This document shows, piece by piece, positions 12,571 through 24,686 of a DNA stretch of 64,000 nt. The stretch's first letter is position 1. Every line of letters begins with the position of its first letter. The DNA lies in NCBI GenBank assembly GCA_903813345.2, contig CAIIXF020000003.1, forward strand, positions 5,851,815 to 5,915,814. The letters are read 5' to 3'. The position numbers were made by a program, and so were the translations under genes. The notes below the pieces were generated by a model. The model was not told the origin of the DNA. It saw only the letters and a program-made list of their open reading frames with translations, and did no database searches. This DNA is from Owenia fusiformis (Eukaryota > Annelida > Polychaeta > Sabellida > Oweniidae).

Positions 12571-15500
12571 ATGCCCGAGTCCGTTGGTTCCGTGATTGGT
12601 AAATTTTGTGATGAATACATCAACAGCACTCCCAAGAAGCTGAAGATCGTTGACGCATACCTTCTTTACATCATGTTGACTGGGATAATTCAGTTCCTGT
12701 ACTGTTGTTTGGTTGGCACTTTCCCCTTCAATTCATTCCTCTCTGGATTCATTTCAACAGTGGCATCTTTTGTACTTGGAGGTAAGATATTCACAGTTTT
12801 GATTTCATGATGTAATGTATTTATGTTCTTTTTTCAAAATGGTTTTCGTGATCTCCTCTGTCGTAAGTCAGGGCCGTCAGATGGGGGGGGGTGCGATGGG
12901 TGCGACCGCACCCCCCTTTGTCACCTAGTCAAGTGAACTCGACTTAATGTTGTTGTTTCACGTTTCTTTTTGACGATTTGGATATTTGTTTTTTATTTTT
13001 GTTTTCAACATTTGCGTCGAGGATATTAAGGCCCGAATATTGCGGTAAATGCTTTTCTGCCCTCTATGCCCAACAAAAGTTACACAGATAAGATAATGGA
13101 TCCAATGCTTCAACTAGAATGTATTAAATCTTACCTTAAACACAGGAAACACTTGATAATTGAAGAAATGTAATCATTTTCGTATATGTTTGAACCAATT
13201 TCCAATATGGCTCTCAAGGTCACTCAAGGTCACTGAATACAGTCTAAATGTGAAACCATGCAACCAAAACGAAATCGTAATTATTTATTACCAACATATC
13301 TGTTTTCGGTTTCTTCACCCTCCTTGGTGTCTGAGAAGGCGATTCAATTGTCATAAGATGATGATAAACTTTTTCGAGTTGAAATCTCGATCTCAATATG
13401 GCTGCCGTAATTTATTGTAATTTCGTTTTTTCGCTTCACCTAGAGTTTTACTTTTACACAATCATTACCCAGAATGCATCTACACATGGGGAAAAAATTT
13501 GTTTCTAGAAAAATTCTTATACTTCTTCAATTATCAAGCGTTTGACGTGTGTAAGGTAGGATTAAATACATTATCGACGAAGAGCATATTCTAATACATA
13601 ATTTGTGTGATTTTGGTTGCCTAAACAGGCCAGGAAAGCATTTCCCTCAATTTACAACCGGGAAGTGTGTACGACCCTAGTATGCAAGAAAATAACAAAA
13701 AATAAATATCCAAATTATCAAAAAATAATGACAAATAAAGCATACGATGGTCGGATTTATATGACTATTGTCACCCCCCAAAAAAAATTTGAAAAAATTT
13801 TTTTTTGAAAAATATATTTTTTTGTAGATCTAATTTTTTTTTCATTGACTCATACACTTTGAAAGTACCCAGAAAGCACCCCAAATAGCATCTTAAAATT
13901 ATAAAATTTTCTAGGGGTATTAACCACCCGTCACACCCCCCCCCCCCCGCACAAAACAATGGAAAAGTTCTAAATTTATTTTAGAGTTTTGTCTCAGACA
14001 CTTTTTAAGTGCCCAGATATCATCAAATAGCTCCTTGAAATAGTTAGTGTTTCTGGTAGTCAAGTGAACTCGACTTAATGTTGTTGTTTCACGTTTCTTT
14101 TTGACGATTTGGATATTTGTTTTTTATTTTTGTTTTCAACATTTGCGTCGAGGATATTAAGCCCTGTATATTGCGGTAAATGCTTTTCTGCCCTCTATGC
14201 TCAACAAAAGTTACACAGATAAGATAATGCATCCAATGCTTCAACTAGAATGTATTAACTCTTACCTTAAACACAGGAAATACTTGATAATTGAAGAAAT
14301 GTAATCATTTTCGTATATGTTTGAACCAATTTCCAATATGGTTCTCAAGGTCACTCAAGTTCACTGAATACTGTCTAAATGTAAAACCATGCAACCAAAA
14401 CGAAATCGTAATTATTTATTACCAACATATCTGTTTTCGGTTTCTTCACCCTCCTTGGTGTCTGAGAAGGCGATTCAATTGTCATGAGACGATGATAAAC
14501 TTTCGAGTTGAAATCTCGATCTCAATATGGCTGCTGTTATTTATTGTAATTTCGTTTTTCGCTTCACCTAGAGTTTTACTTTTACACAATCATTACCCAG
14601 AATGCATCTACACATGGGGAAAAAAAATTTTTCCAGAAAAATTCTTATACTTCTTCAATTATCAAGCGTTTGACGTGTGTAAGGTAGGATTAAATACATT
14701 ATCGATGAAGAGCATATTCTAATACATAATTTGTGTGATTTTGGTTGCCTAAACACCTGCCAGGAAAGCATTTCCCTCAATTTACAACCGGGAAGTGTGT
14801 ACGACCCTAGTATGCAAGAAAATAACAAAAAATAAATATCCAAATTATCAAAAAATAATGACAAATAAAGCATACGATGGTCGGATTTATATGACTATGT
14901 TTCTGGGGGACTTACTCCCCCTCTTGCATCTTGCACTTGCATAACCCCCCCCCCCCCCCTCTGGCACCCCCCCCCCTTGACCCCCCCCAAAAAAAATTGT
15001 GATTTTCTCAAATTCTTTAATTGACTCATACACTTTGAAAGTGCCCAGAAAGCACCAAATAGCGTCGTAAAATTGTAAAATTTTCTAGGGGTATTAACCA
15101 CCTGTCACACCCCCCACAAAACAATGGAAAAGTTCTAAATTTATTTTAGAGTTTTGTCTCAGACACTTTTAAAGTGTCCAGATATCATCAAATAGCTCCT
15201 TGAAATAGTTAGTGTTTCTGGGGGACTTACTCCCCCTCTTGCATCTTGCACTTGCATAACCCCCCCCCCCCCCCCTCCTTGACCCCCCCCCCCAAAAAAA
15301 ATTGTGATTTTCTCAAATTCTTTAATTGACTCATACACTTTGAAAGTGCCCAGAAAGCACCAAAAAGCGTCGTAAAATTGTAAAATTTTCTAGGGGGAGT
15401 GGGCCACCCCTCACACCCCAAACAAAACAATGGAAAAGTTCTGAATTTGTCTTATGTATTGTCTCAGACACTTTTAAATTGCCCAGACATCATCAAATAG

Positions 15501-18011
15501 CTCCTTGATAAAGTTAATGATTCTGGAAGACTAACACTTACTCGCCCTCTGGCATCCCCACTCCACCTCCCCCTCTGGCAGTCCCCCCTCCCTTAACACC
15601 CCCCCCCCCCCAAAAAAAAAAATTGAGATTTTTTTTATTGACTCATACCCTCTGAAAGTGCCCAGAAAGCACCAAATAGCATCTTAAAATTGTAAAATTT
15701 TCTTGGGAAATAGGCACTTTTAGGCACAGACACTTTTAAAGTGCCCAAACTTCATCGAATACCACCTTGATATTGTAAATTTTGATATGGGGGACAAACA
15801 CTCGCTCCCCCTCTGGCACCCGAGCGCCACCTCCCCCTCTGGCACCCCTCCCCCCCCCTTTGACACCCCCCAAATTTGAAAAAAATTGTGATTGTTTTTC
15901 AATGTTTTTATTGACTAATACACTTTAAAAGTGCCCAGAAGCACCAAATATCATCTTTAAATTGTAAAATTTTCTAGGAGAGTTAGCTACCCCTCACATC
16001 CCCCACAAAACAAAAGAAAATATTCTGAATTTCATGTATTGTCTCAGACATTTTTTAAGTGCCCAGACATCATCAAATAGCACCTTGATATGGTCAATGT
16101 TTCTGGGGGACAACCCATTGCTCCCCTACTGGCACCCCACCCCACTTCACCCTCTCATCCTCTTTGACACCCCCAAAAGAATTTGAAAAATTTCACATTT
16201 TTCTTATTGATTTACGCACAGGCGTACCAGATGGTTGCAAATTCGCTCCAAATACAACCAAATTTCAAAATTTTCCTGGGGGAGAACCCCCAGACCTCCC
16301 TGAATGCTCGGTTTTTTATTCACTCAACTCTTATTCTTGTGGTGGTGGCGTACTACTTAGAAACTTACACTTTGTAAGTGCCCAGAAAGCACCAAATAGC
16401 ATCTCAAAACTGTAAAATTTTCTAGGGGGAGTGGACCACTCCTCACACCCCCCACAAAACAATTGGAACGTTTGGAAGTTGCCATGCATTTGTTAATTCC
16501 AAACCAATATAGGGAGTAACTGACCCCCCCCCCCCCCCTCTGTCTTACGCGATTTGATTTACGCGGCAAAAAAAATGACAATTTTTTTATTCTCTTTAGT
16601 AAGCTAAAAACCGCACCCCCCTTGGAGAAAAGTGTCTTACGGGCCTGTAAGTCATCCACAAGCAGTTTGTGATAGCAATATCGTTATGATACACACTCCA
16701 AATACTCTAGCGTAGCCAGGATGAGGCAGACGAGGTGCTTTGAATAATATTCAAAATAATTCATGTTTCCCGCGGTGTTAGCAATCTTGGATTTAGATCC
16801 CATCCATTGGAGATTTCGATATATTTTTGAAATTTCCTTACACAAATATGGCTGACTGGGTGAATTGAAAATATAAGCCGATGTCAAATTAGCCCCATCA
16901 AACTCCCGTGCAGTGATATATCACTGCGGCGGGCAGGTATCTCACCGCAAGCATGGTAACTTCGTAATAAACAACTGACGTGATTGGTTCTAGTCCTATG
17001 CTCAGGTCGCGTGATTGTAAAATTTAGACAATTTCATTGGTTGAATTGCGCGTATTAACTAATAAACAACATGTGCGGTAAACTATTATCAACAAAACTT
17101 TTACACAGAATTCCTTCCGCGGTGATTTTTTCTCATATTTCAATAATTTTGAAATATTTTGACAAAATAATGTTTGGGGAACATTCATGAATACATATTT
17201 TATAAGTTGTGTGAAAATTGACCACATATGCGATGAAAAGGGGAACTATTTTCCCCAAATTTTGGGGATTTCCTTCATCTGCCCGCCGCAGTGTCTATAC
17301 CAATAGTCGAAATAGCCCCATGCATGACGAATGATTAATTTCCCCTACACTCTTCGAAATGAATTTCTGGAATAAGCTACCATCATATTTTTGATAATAT
17401 TGTGATAGTATTGTGATAATAATGTCCCTTATACCTAATTATTACAGGTCGTGTAGACCATTGTTGCCCGATTTATAGCAAAAACATTGACTTTTGCACG
17501 TTGGTGATGATGCGCCTTTTTTAATAGATCTCATATCTTTGAAGGGTATCAGTTCAAAAAAATACTCCATGACCTAACATATTTTGCAATGCACTGCACC
17601 TATTCATTTGTCTTTCCATCCATTTTGTACGATCACAGAGCATGAATACTACTTTAACAAATCCCCAGGGATTTAAAAGACACATTTCGCAACAATAAAT
17701 GTTCGCAATTTACCATGATCGCAAACAAAGCGAAATTAAAATGCAAGCTAACAATACCGGGATTACAGTAGACTTATACGCGATATCGTTCAGAATGTCT
17801 GTTGTTCTTGTAACAGATTATTTACCATGGTACTTTGAATTAATTTAACATATTAACATTGTTACAATTTTTTGTTTCAGTTTGCCTGAGAGTTCAAGTT
17901 AACCCACAGAATAAAAATGACTTCCTTGGCATTGCACCCGAGAGAGCCTTCGCTGACTTCATCTTTGCACACATCATTCTCCATCTAGTCGTCATCAACT
18001 TCATAGGATAA
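12571..18011 (+). CDS. DAD1: DAD1, oligosaccharyltransferase subunit, 2 coding exons, 113 aa
   Basis: DAD1 (Ost2 family) is a small multi-pass ER-membrane subunit of the oligosaccharyltransferase that N-glycosylates nascent proteins; its loss triggers apoptosis. Coding exons are 12571-12781 and 17881-18011, joined through a GGTAAGA donor and a TTTGTTTCAG acceptor in phase 1, and they give 113 aa, the length of the human protein. Nearly invariant family stretches are visible: [36 protein letters not shown] and [10 protein letters not shown], ending in INFIG. The Met at 12571 is preferred over the in-frame ATG at 12544 because it gives the conserved N-terminal length. A GTATGG donor after 18020 leads to an untranslated third exon. 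The 5.1-kb intron holds a large composite repeat. Confidence 0.97.
12926..13767. mobile_element. 0.84-kb non-autonomous DNA element, copy 1
   Basis: It begins TAGTCAAGTGAACTCG and ends TATATGACTA, sharing only a 6-bp inverted terminus (TAGTCA/TGACTA). The flanking TTGTCACC (12918-12925 and 13768-13775) is an 8-bp target duplication. It is nearly identical to copy 2 at 14057-14897. No long frame is conserved between the two copies. The 8- to 9-bp duplications fit hAT or Mutator-like families. Confidence 0.75.
14057..14897. mobile_element. 0.84-kb non-autonomous DNA element, copy 2
   Basis: It has the same ends and interior as copy 1 with scattered substitutions and small indels. It is flanked by TGTTTCTGG at 14048-14056 and 14898-14906, a 9-bp target duplication that differs from that of copy 1. 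The two copies are therefore independent insertions rather than a local tandem duplication. It sits between units of the roughly 300-bp satellite. Confidence 0.8.
16922..17293. mobile_element. 372-bp inverted-repeat element with CAC/GTG ends in the DAD1 intron
   Basis: Perfect 15-bp inverted termini CACTGCGGCGGGCAG bound 372 bp of AT-rich DNA with no transposase frame. The flanks are TATAT on the left and TCTAT on the right, a possible 5-bp target duplication with one mismatch. The CAC start and 5-bp spacing resemble the larger elements at 33011-37540 and 61452-62341. Confidence 0.65.
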
Positions 18012-18054
18012 ACATCTCAGGTATGGTTTGTCATATTGCAACTAGCATATATAT

Positions 18055-18550
18055 AAGGGTTATGTACTGGGAGGTTTGGATATAGGGTATATCCTGGGGG
18101 ATATGTTTATATCTCCCCGAGGGACTGAAGGGACCAAGGGGAGATATAAATATTTCCCGAGGGATATACCCTATATCAAAAACCGACCGTACATAACTGG
18201 TGTATCTCATACTTGAGTGGGTTTGGGGTAGATATAACCTTTACCATTTTTTTCAAATGACAAGATAGGCCTATACTGTAAAAGCACAATTTATATTTAA
18301 CATTTCCATAATATTCCTCCAGCTCAATACAAAAGAATTGTAACATTTAAACTTTTTGAAAAATTTTAAACTTCTGAAATTTAAATTTTAAATTTTTTTT
18401 AAACTTTTGAAAAAATTCCCGGGAGCGGGATGGATATATTATATCTGCCCGCATTTGGCCTAGAGCGGGACATATACAATATATCCTGCCCGCTCCTCAG
18501 ATATGATATATATTCCCGGGTGATATCTACCCCAAACCCACTCAAGTATG
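18055..18550. mobile_element. Two adjacent palindromic MITE-like elements in DAD1 intron 2
   Basis: The first, about 18058-18200, folds on itself: GTTATGTACTGGGAGG and GGATATAGGGTATATCC on the left reappear reversed as GGATATACCCTATATC and GTACATAAC on the right. The second, about 18203-18550, has inverted ends CATACTTGAGTGGGTTTGGG and CCCAAACCCACTCAAGTATG. Neither codes for protein. A GGGAGGTTTTGGATA-like fragment also occurs near 1770. Confidence 0.65.
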
Positions 18551-19420
18551 AAATACTTATACAGTTTTTTTTTTACAGTTTTGATTTTGATACAATCTTA
18601 TCTTAATGATCTCAAATGAAACATTCATTGCCTTTTATGGGAGCTTGATGCTAGCTGTTTCGAGGCAGGAATGTAGTTATGGGATTTACGGAATATAATG
18701 ATTTGACAGGGTAGATTGAATACCTCTCAATTATAGACTATGCATATAGTCAGGCTCTTACAAAGGGCACATTCAAGGGCTTCTTCTATTGGGATTAGTT
18801 AAGGGAAAACCAAAATCATTTTCTCTGATTTAGAAAAGTCATAAAATTACTGACATATCAGTGAAAACAAGATGTGTTTATTTTGTATTAACCCTAATAT
18901 ACCCAAACATCATCTCTACAGATCAAATATCACTAGAGCAAGTATCAGAATGGACTTTTGATTTGAAATTCGAGCCACTTCAAGCACATATGTTTATAAA
19001 CATATTTCACCTGAGAAATGCTCCCTATCTTATATAAGGTGTATAAAGTCCCAATCATTCAAAATTTTTGATCAAACATGGTACTTTTCCAAATCATATC
19101 CAATAGCATACAAAACAAGGTAATAGGGTAAGGGAGATTATGTATTTATATACATGGGCAGCAAATCTCCTCAGTATTAGATCAGCCAAGTGCTGTACCC
19201 TGCTTCCAAAAAGGGACATTTTGAAATATTCTGGCCAAAATTGGTAAAATTGCGATTCATCACTCTGCTATGAATTTCTTTCTCGGAAGATCACCCTAAG
19301 ATGTGAAAGCCTATTACACATATCCTATCCTGTATATTATGTTTGTGAGTCTGTCATACTAACTACCTCTACTTTGTAATTCAAATCATAAGTTGTAACA
19401 GAAAACATTTTGTCTTTCAG

Positions 19421-19785
19421 TTTGACCACTCATCTTACTCACCATGGCAACAATGGCACAGACTGGTAGACTACAATAACTCGAGCAAGGAACAACCAGT
19501 ATTCCTTTCCAGTTTCCATGGCAACATAACAAGAGGGAACAACAGCAATAAGCTACAACAAACTAGCATCGTTTAGAAGACATGGACTTGCTCATAAGAT
19601 TCTAAAATAACATTTTTATTATTCACTTATTAATTATAAACTGAGAAACAATATTGAACTGGACATCATGTTTAAGTGTATTTTGTTGTAATTGTTGTAT
19701 TTAACTATGAGTTCTGTCACGACTGTGTCATTGTTTGTATCATTCACCATTCACATTCATCATCATTAAATAAAAATAAAGGCTA
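19421..19785 (+). other. DAD1: DAD1 untranslated last exon with polyadenylation signals
   Basis: A TGTCTTTCAG acceptor at 19411-19420 opens an exon with no extended frame. Two AATAAA signals lie at 19769-19774 and 19775-19780. Together with the donor after 18020 this gives DAD1 a spliced 3' UTR, with the stop codon 9 bases before the last exon junction, too close to trigger nonsense-mediated decay by the usual rule. Confidence 0.7.
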
Positions 19786-21522
19786 GATATTGTAAAAATT
19801 AAATATGAATTTCTGTGAAATATTAAAATGACATGGGCCAATTGAAAACTTATCTAAAACTTATTTTCGGCTTGTAAATGTTTCCTCTTTTGAACCATAA
19901 TTCAGTTTACCCATGGACATGAATAGAAGGAATGAACATTTTTAGGAAACTGGTTTCTCCCAATTTAGTTGTGATTCAAACCAAAAGATGGACATGCAAA
20001 ATTCTTCATTCAAATATCTCACTATCTTGTAAAATGGTTTATTATCCCACCCTTTGAACGAAGTTTTGGGGATAGAGAACAACTATGTCTGTCAGTTCAA
20101 GTACCTAATTAGTCATAAACCTCTCAATAGAATAGGATAAATGAGTAAAATCTGAAATTGGCCGTTCAATTATTTTGGCAGGTAACAACTCAGTTACAAA
20201 AAATTGGCGAAATATCATAAATCTAGTTCAATGTTCATTATTCACAGGATATTTTAATTGATTTAGATTAGCGTCCACTGTTCAAAGAGAAAAGGTTTTG
20301 CTGAATAAAAATGCTCATTGTATCGAGGAGTTCACTAGAGAGGTGTTCACTAACAAAGGTTTTACTGTACATGTACTCATTGTATTTCAATGCCAAGCAG
20401 AACTAGAACATGAGAAGGGGCTGTCCCAGTTCTGAAGAGTTAGACTGTTGGAGTTTTGATCTACATCAGATGTTAATAAAGACACCACAAATGCATCTGT
20501 ACACCTTGGCTGAACACAATTATTGCATGGTTCCATACAACCCTTGGATATTCAACATTTTGATATTGATCTTCAATTTAAAAAAATCTGAATAAGTTTT
20601 GAAAATAATAAGGGAAAACAAGACTAGGAGGCTTTGTACCTTTAAGAACAAAAAGTATAAAATGTGTTCATGAGACCAACGGTTTCAGTCCCTTCTGATC
20701 ATTCATATTTTCCAATAATAACGTACATATACATGTTGAATTGGGAGTCAAGAGGTACTAAAATTATTTATTTAGTTACCTAGGGTGATTATCTAATAAA
20801 CAAACAGATACAGACAGATTTAAAATATTTATTGTGTACTGATGTGCTTAGCATTGCTTAGGTCATATTCACTGTCAGATGACTGTTACCTTTGACATTA
20901 CGGAGTGATGGCCTAGTGAACGCCATGAAGGGTAACAAATTTGTTCTAAAGAATTTGGTACACTAACATGTGGTCTTTAATCATTTATTAAAAAGAAGTT
21001 AGAGAAGTTAACCTCTTTTGAATAAGATTTTCACATCAGATCCAAAAATAATCTTTTGATACCAGTAGTGGTTTGGACCCTAGGATACCTCACATTTGAC
21101 TCCTTATTTGCTCACGAAATTATAATACTAAATTCAGTTTTCAATTTATTTATTTCCTCCTAAAAACATGATTTCATATACTAGAACATCGTACAATACA
21201 CACTGTAATATAAATATTTTAATACAAAACTTGTTGTTTGATATTGCAAAAGTATTTTTATGTAAATAAGAGGACATGTAATTGAGTGAATATATAAATA
21301 ATATCAACATTGTTACTGTATATTGTACCCTGATTTAGTTCTCTAATGCTCGGATCCTTTGATGGATCCATGCATTATATATGTACTAATACACATAGCA
21401 CTAAAAGGTAAGTCAGTGGAAGGATGTCCATATTCATGTAGTATCCTCAGTCTATCTCATCGACATGTATACACAGCACTACAAGTTTTAACATCAGATA
21501 CAGTTTATTTGAATAGTTCTGA
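19786..21522. other. Intergenic, DAD1 to GST
   Basis: No gene was found here. A fragment of the ATCCCACC element family lies near 20040-20100. At about 20270-20370 is a degenerate copy of the GTGAACACC/GTAAAACC repeat seen at 23784 and 25838. AATAAA motifs on the minus strand, such as TTTATT at 21504-21509 on the plus strand, could serve the GST transcript. Confidence 0.5.
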
Positions 21523-24500
21523 TTACATGTTAGTTTCAGGGCGTTCTTTCACCCATTTAGCAATATTTGGTGCAGCGGCAACACGTTCAACGAGCTGTAT
21601 GAGTTTGGGGTATTTGGTTTTTGTTGCATTTTTTTCCTCCTCGTCCTGCATGCGTTCTTGTAATCCAGACACCAACTGATAGATGCCGATATCTGCCCAA
21701 GTCATCTGAAATCAGAATGACCATGTTGATTGATTTGTGTTCAAGACCAATCCTTATTATATAAAATCAATGGTAAAGGAAAGGACCCAATTTTAATAAG
21801 ACTGAAATAAACTTCACACTGTTCTCTATGTCAGGACTAGGAGTGGTAAATTGGCAAAGCAAGAATGAAGAAATTTAGTTATCAGTAATCCTGTTTAAAG
21901 GTGGGGTGAAGAATTCAAGTTTGATGTCAGTAATCCTTTAGACTAGATTAAAATAGACAATACTTTTAAGATAACATAATTGGTACTTAATAAATTGGTA
22001 CTTATACAAATTGGCCCCCAAAATTAGGTTATATTTGATGACCAATAAAGTCATTGTAATTGAAGTACATGTAGTTGTGACTTCACATGTTATGCCATGG
22101 TGCATGAATGAGGAGTAATGGATAAGTTTGTATTCTTTTTACATTGATGCTTCTTATAAACCAATCACTTGCATCATTTAAGTATCTTAAAACTTACTTG
22201 AAGACAAAATATGCTGGATATCTTTGTATAAAAATCATTGTTTATTGATCACCTCTCATATAAGAGTGATTCAATTAGAAGTTTTTGCATACTGACGCTT
22301 AAAAGGTAAACTTACTTTGCTTCCTACGACGTAATCGCCTGCAATTAGTTTCTCCATGGCTGCGCACCAGTTAGGCACAGTCTCTGACTTTATTTTTTTC
22401 ATCATCTCTGCCTGGAAAGACAAATTTGCAAAATATCACAATTGAGGTGATTCCCTTGCTGTATACATAGTTATTAACGGTTTGAAAGCATCCGAAACTC
22501 GCTGGAATGGCAGAACTCCACAAGATGGAATCTTGAAATAGCCTCTGAAAATGATTTGGAAATTTTACAAAAATCTTGCCAATCTTGAAATAACTTCAGT
22601 GAAAATTTAAAAAAATCTTGCCAATTTATATCCCATAATTTCCTTTAATCTTGCAAAGCTAATCAGCTATATTGTAAATATTTCCTACCTTCTTGGCATC
22701 ATCTTTCTCAAAGTGTGCCTGGTAGAGACTTTGTGAGACATCTCCTACTGAATCAACAACAGAGTCAGCTACTGCCATATCAAAGCTGTTTTCTCCAAGC
22801 ATACCTGGAAAAAGTTAAGTGCAACATATCAGCTTTTGGCTGCTAGCATATTCCTCAGGAGAACAAAATACTTGTATAATATTTATAGGATATCCTATGA
22901 TTTTGAGGAATATCATTTCTATCTACAAGGTGATATTAAACATAGATATTACAATAGATTAAACTGATATTTTGAAAAATCAGGATGTTTTTATCCTACA
23001 TTCAGTGAGGTGATATTTAGGTATCAATATATCACTGAGTGAATAAAACTGATATTCTGAAAAAATCAGGATGTTCTTATCCTACACTCAGTGTTTTAAA
23101 TAAATCAATAAGAGGAGGATATATCATCACAATATCCTCTTTATATTGGTTTTCTGGAGTACCATGTCGATAACCTCCAATTATTTATTTTGCCAATAGA
23201 TATTTTTTAATGTTACTAATTAGTACACTAAGTGTAGGATAATAAACTATTTGGAACATATTATAGCTGTAGGACCAATTTGATTTTCCAGATTTTATCA
23301 TGCGTTTTTGATGTTGATACTATCTTTAATGTTCTCACATGAATGACCTTATTTGGGAATTTGAATACAAAATGCATATTTCTGTGCCACAGGGCGGTAA
23401 TTTACATCATTTGAAATGCCTTGATGATGGTCTGTTGATAAAGCAGTTTAAGTCATGATTTAAATACAGATTCTGTTTGTATATTGGCTAAAAAATATCT
23501 AAATCTGAAAAGCAAATAATATTTACTTTATAGTAATAATCTTACCTGTTTCTCTGGCAGCAAATCTGGCAATTGCCACACTTTGTCCAAGCACTTTTCC
23601 ATCAACCTCAAGGATTGGTAGTTGCCCATATGGTGCAACTGAAAATATATTTCAAGTGACAACTTATGAGGGACACAATGAGCGTTTTTAAAGTTAATCT
23701 AGTATTTGTGTTTAAATGTTTTGCTCAAACAGAGAAAATGATGAACTTCACTCTTGATAAACCAAATATTTATTTTTCATGGAAGTACAGTAAAACCTGT
23801 TTTAGTGAACACTGATTCAGGACACATTTAACATTGGCTCCTGTATAAAATCCCCTCTCTGTGGTACACCTACCTACAGTGAACACTTTTTGTGGCTCCA
23901 TAGGTGTTCAATATATACAGGTTTCCCATTTTGAGGAAAACGTAGACTTCCTAATTATTTTTAGATTATTTCATTTCAAATATGAGCCAATATGAATAAG
24001 ACTTGACATTTATTTGATATTTATTACATGTATAGCCTAAGTCAAATTTTTTAGATCAACATTTTTAGAAAAAGAGGTAAAAGTTAGTTAATTAAAACAT
24101 TACATTTTCATGTGTTATCTTCAAATTTATACTATAAAATCTCATACAGTCTACATCTTTCAGTTTTGCACAAAGAATGCATTTATATGTAACTGTCAAA
24201 GAGAGAATACTGTTTTCATAAAATGTTTCAAAATGAGAAAATTCAGTGACCTACTCATTTTTCTCATTTTTTATACATTTAAAAAAATCTCTTCACTCTT
24301 CTATATAGGTACATAAATGCGCTCTTTGTGCAAAACTTAAAAAGTACAGGAATGAGTTGTGTGTTCCTCAAAATAACACAAAGCTCCAATGAGGTTTACA
24401 TAAAAATTCCAAACGTACACCTTTACAGTTTTATGATAAATGTATCTAATTATTTTCTTCAATACTTTTCAGCCCATCTTTCATTTTCTTAATAATACCA

Positions 24501-24686
24501 TGTCCAGAAACACAGCCCAAATGGATAAAATTAACCATTATACATACCTCCTGTTCCCTTCATAGCTCCCCATGCTTCCCCATCTATTCTGACATCATCA
24601 AACTCCACTCCACCTTGCTTGAAGATGAGCCTTGCAGCCTCAGCACGGCCACGGGCGTTGAAGTAGGTGAGTTTGTAGTTTGGCAT
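21523..24686 (-). CDS. Sigma-class glutathione S-transferase, 5 exons, 208 aa
   Basis: This is a cytosolic GST of the sigma/HPGDS/S-crystallin group, which conjugates glutathione to electrophiles or isomerises prostaglandin H2. Exons in order are 24686-24548, 23638-23546, 22804-22689, 22411-22316 and 21705-21523; all junctions are GT-AG with matching phases, and the total is 208 aa, normal for the class. The N-terminal thioredoxin-like domain starts MPNYKLTYFNARGRAEAAR, with catalytic Tyr8, and includes the glutathione-binding stretch YGQLPILEVDGKVLGQSVAI. The helical C-terminal domain follows in exons 3 to 5, with the conserved TWADIGIYQLV near residue 150. Nothing looks broken. Which sigma-class paralogue this is, and its true substrate, cannot be told from sequence alone. 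Confidence 0.94.
22960..23105. repeat. Direct repeat pair in a GST intron
   Basis: A block of about 55 bp is present twice, at roughly 22964-23015 and 23048-23095. It contains AAACTGATATT, AAAATCAGGATGTT and TTATCCTACA followed by TCAGTG. No coding content is visible. Confidence 0.55.
23784..23935. mobile_element. CAGTAAAACC-type MITE, diverged copy
   Basis: It starts TACAGTAAAACCTGTTTTAG and contains repeated GTGAACAC words, ending near ATACAGGTTT. A better preserved copy at 25838-26020 shows inverted ends. The TA-CAGT start suggests a Tc1/mariner-type non-autonomous element. Confidence 0.5.
24162..24337. mobile_element. 176-bp inverted-repeat element in GST intron 1
   Basis: The ends GTTTTGCACAAAGAATGCAT and CGCTCTTTGTGCAAAAC are inverted repeats, the terminal GTTTTGCACAAAGA being perfect. 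The interior is AT-rich and non-coding. Confidence 0.6.

Larger units (their letters stand above)
12869..16647. mobile_element. 3.8-kb composite element with satellite core in the DAD1 intron
   Basis: Ends CAGGGCCGT and ACGGGCCTG form near-perfect inverted repeats, and TAAGT flanks both sides (12864-12868 and 16648-16652), a 5-bp target duplication. The interior is a tandem array of a roughly 300-bp unit, about six copies. Each unit carries a C-run, AAAAAATTGTG, ACTTTGAAAGTGCCCAGAAAG, a TAAAATTTTCTAGGGG block and GTCTCAGACAC. Two 0.84-kb elements are inserted in it. No transposase frame is present. The termini suit a hAT-like element, but a 5-bp duplication is unusual for most hATs. Confidence 0.6.
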
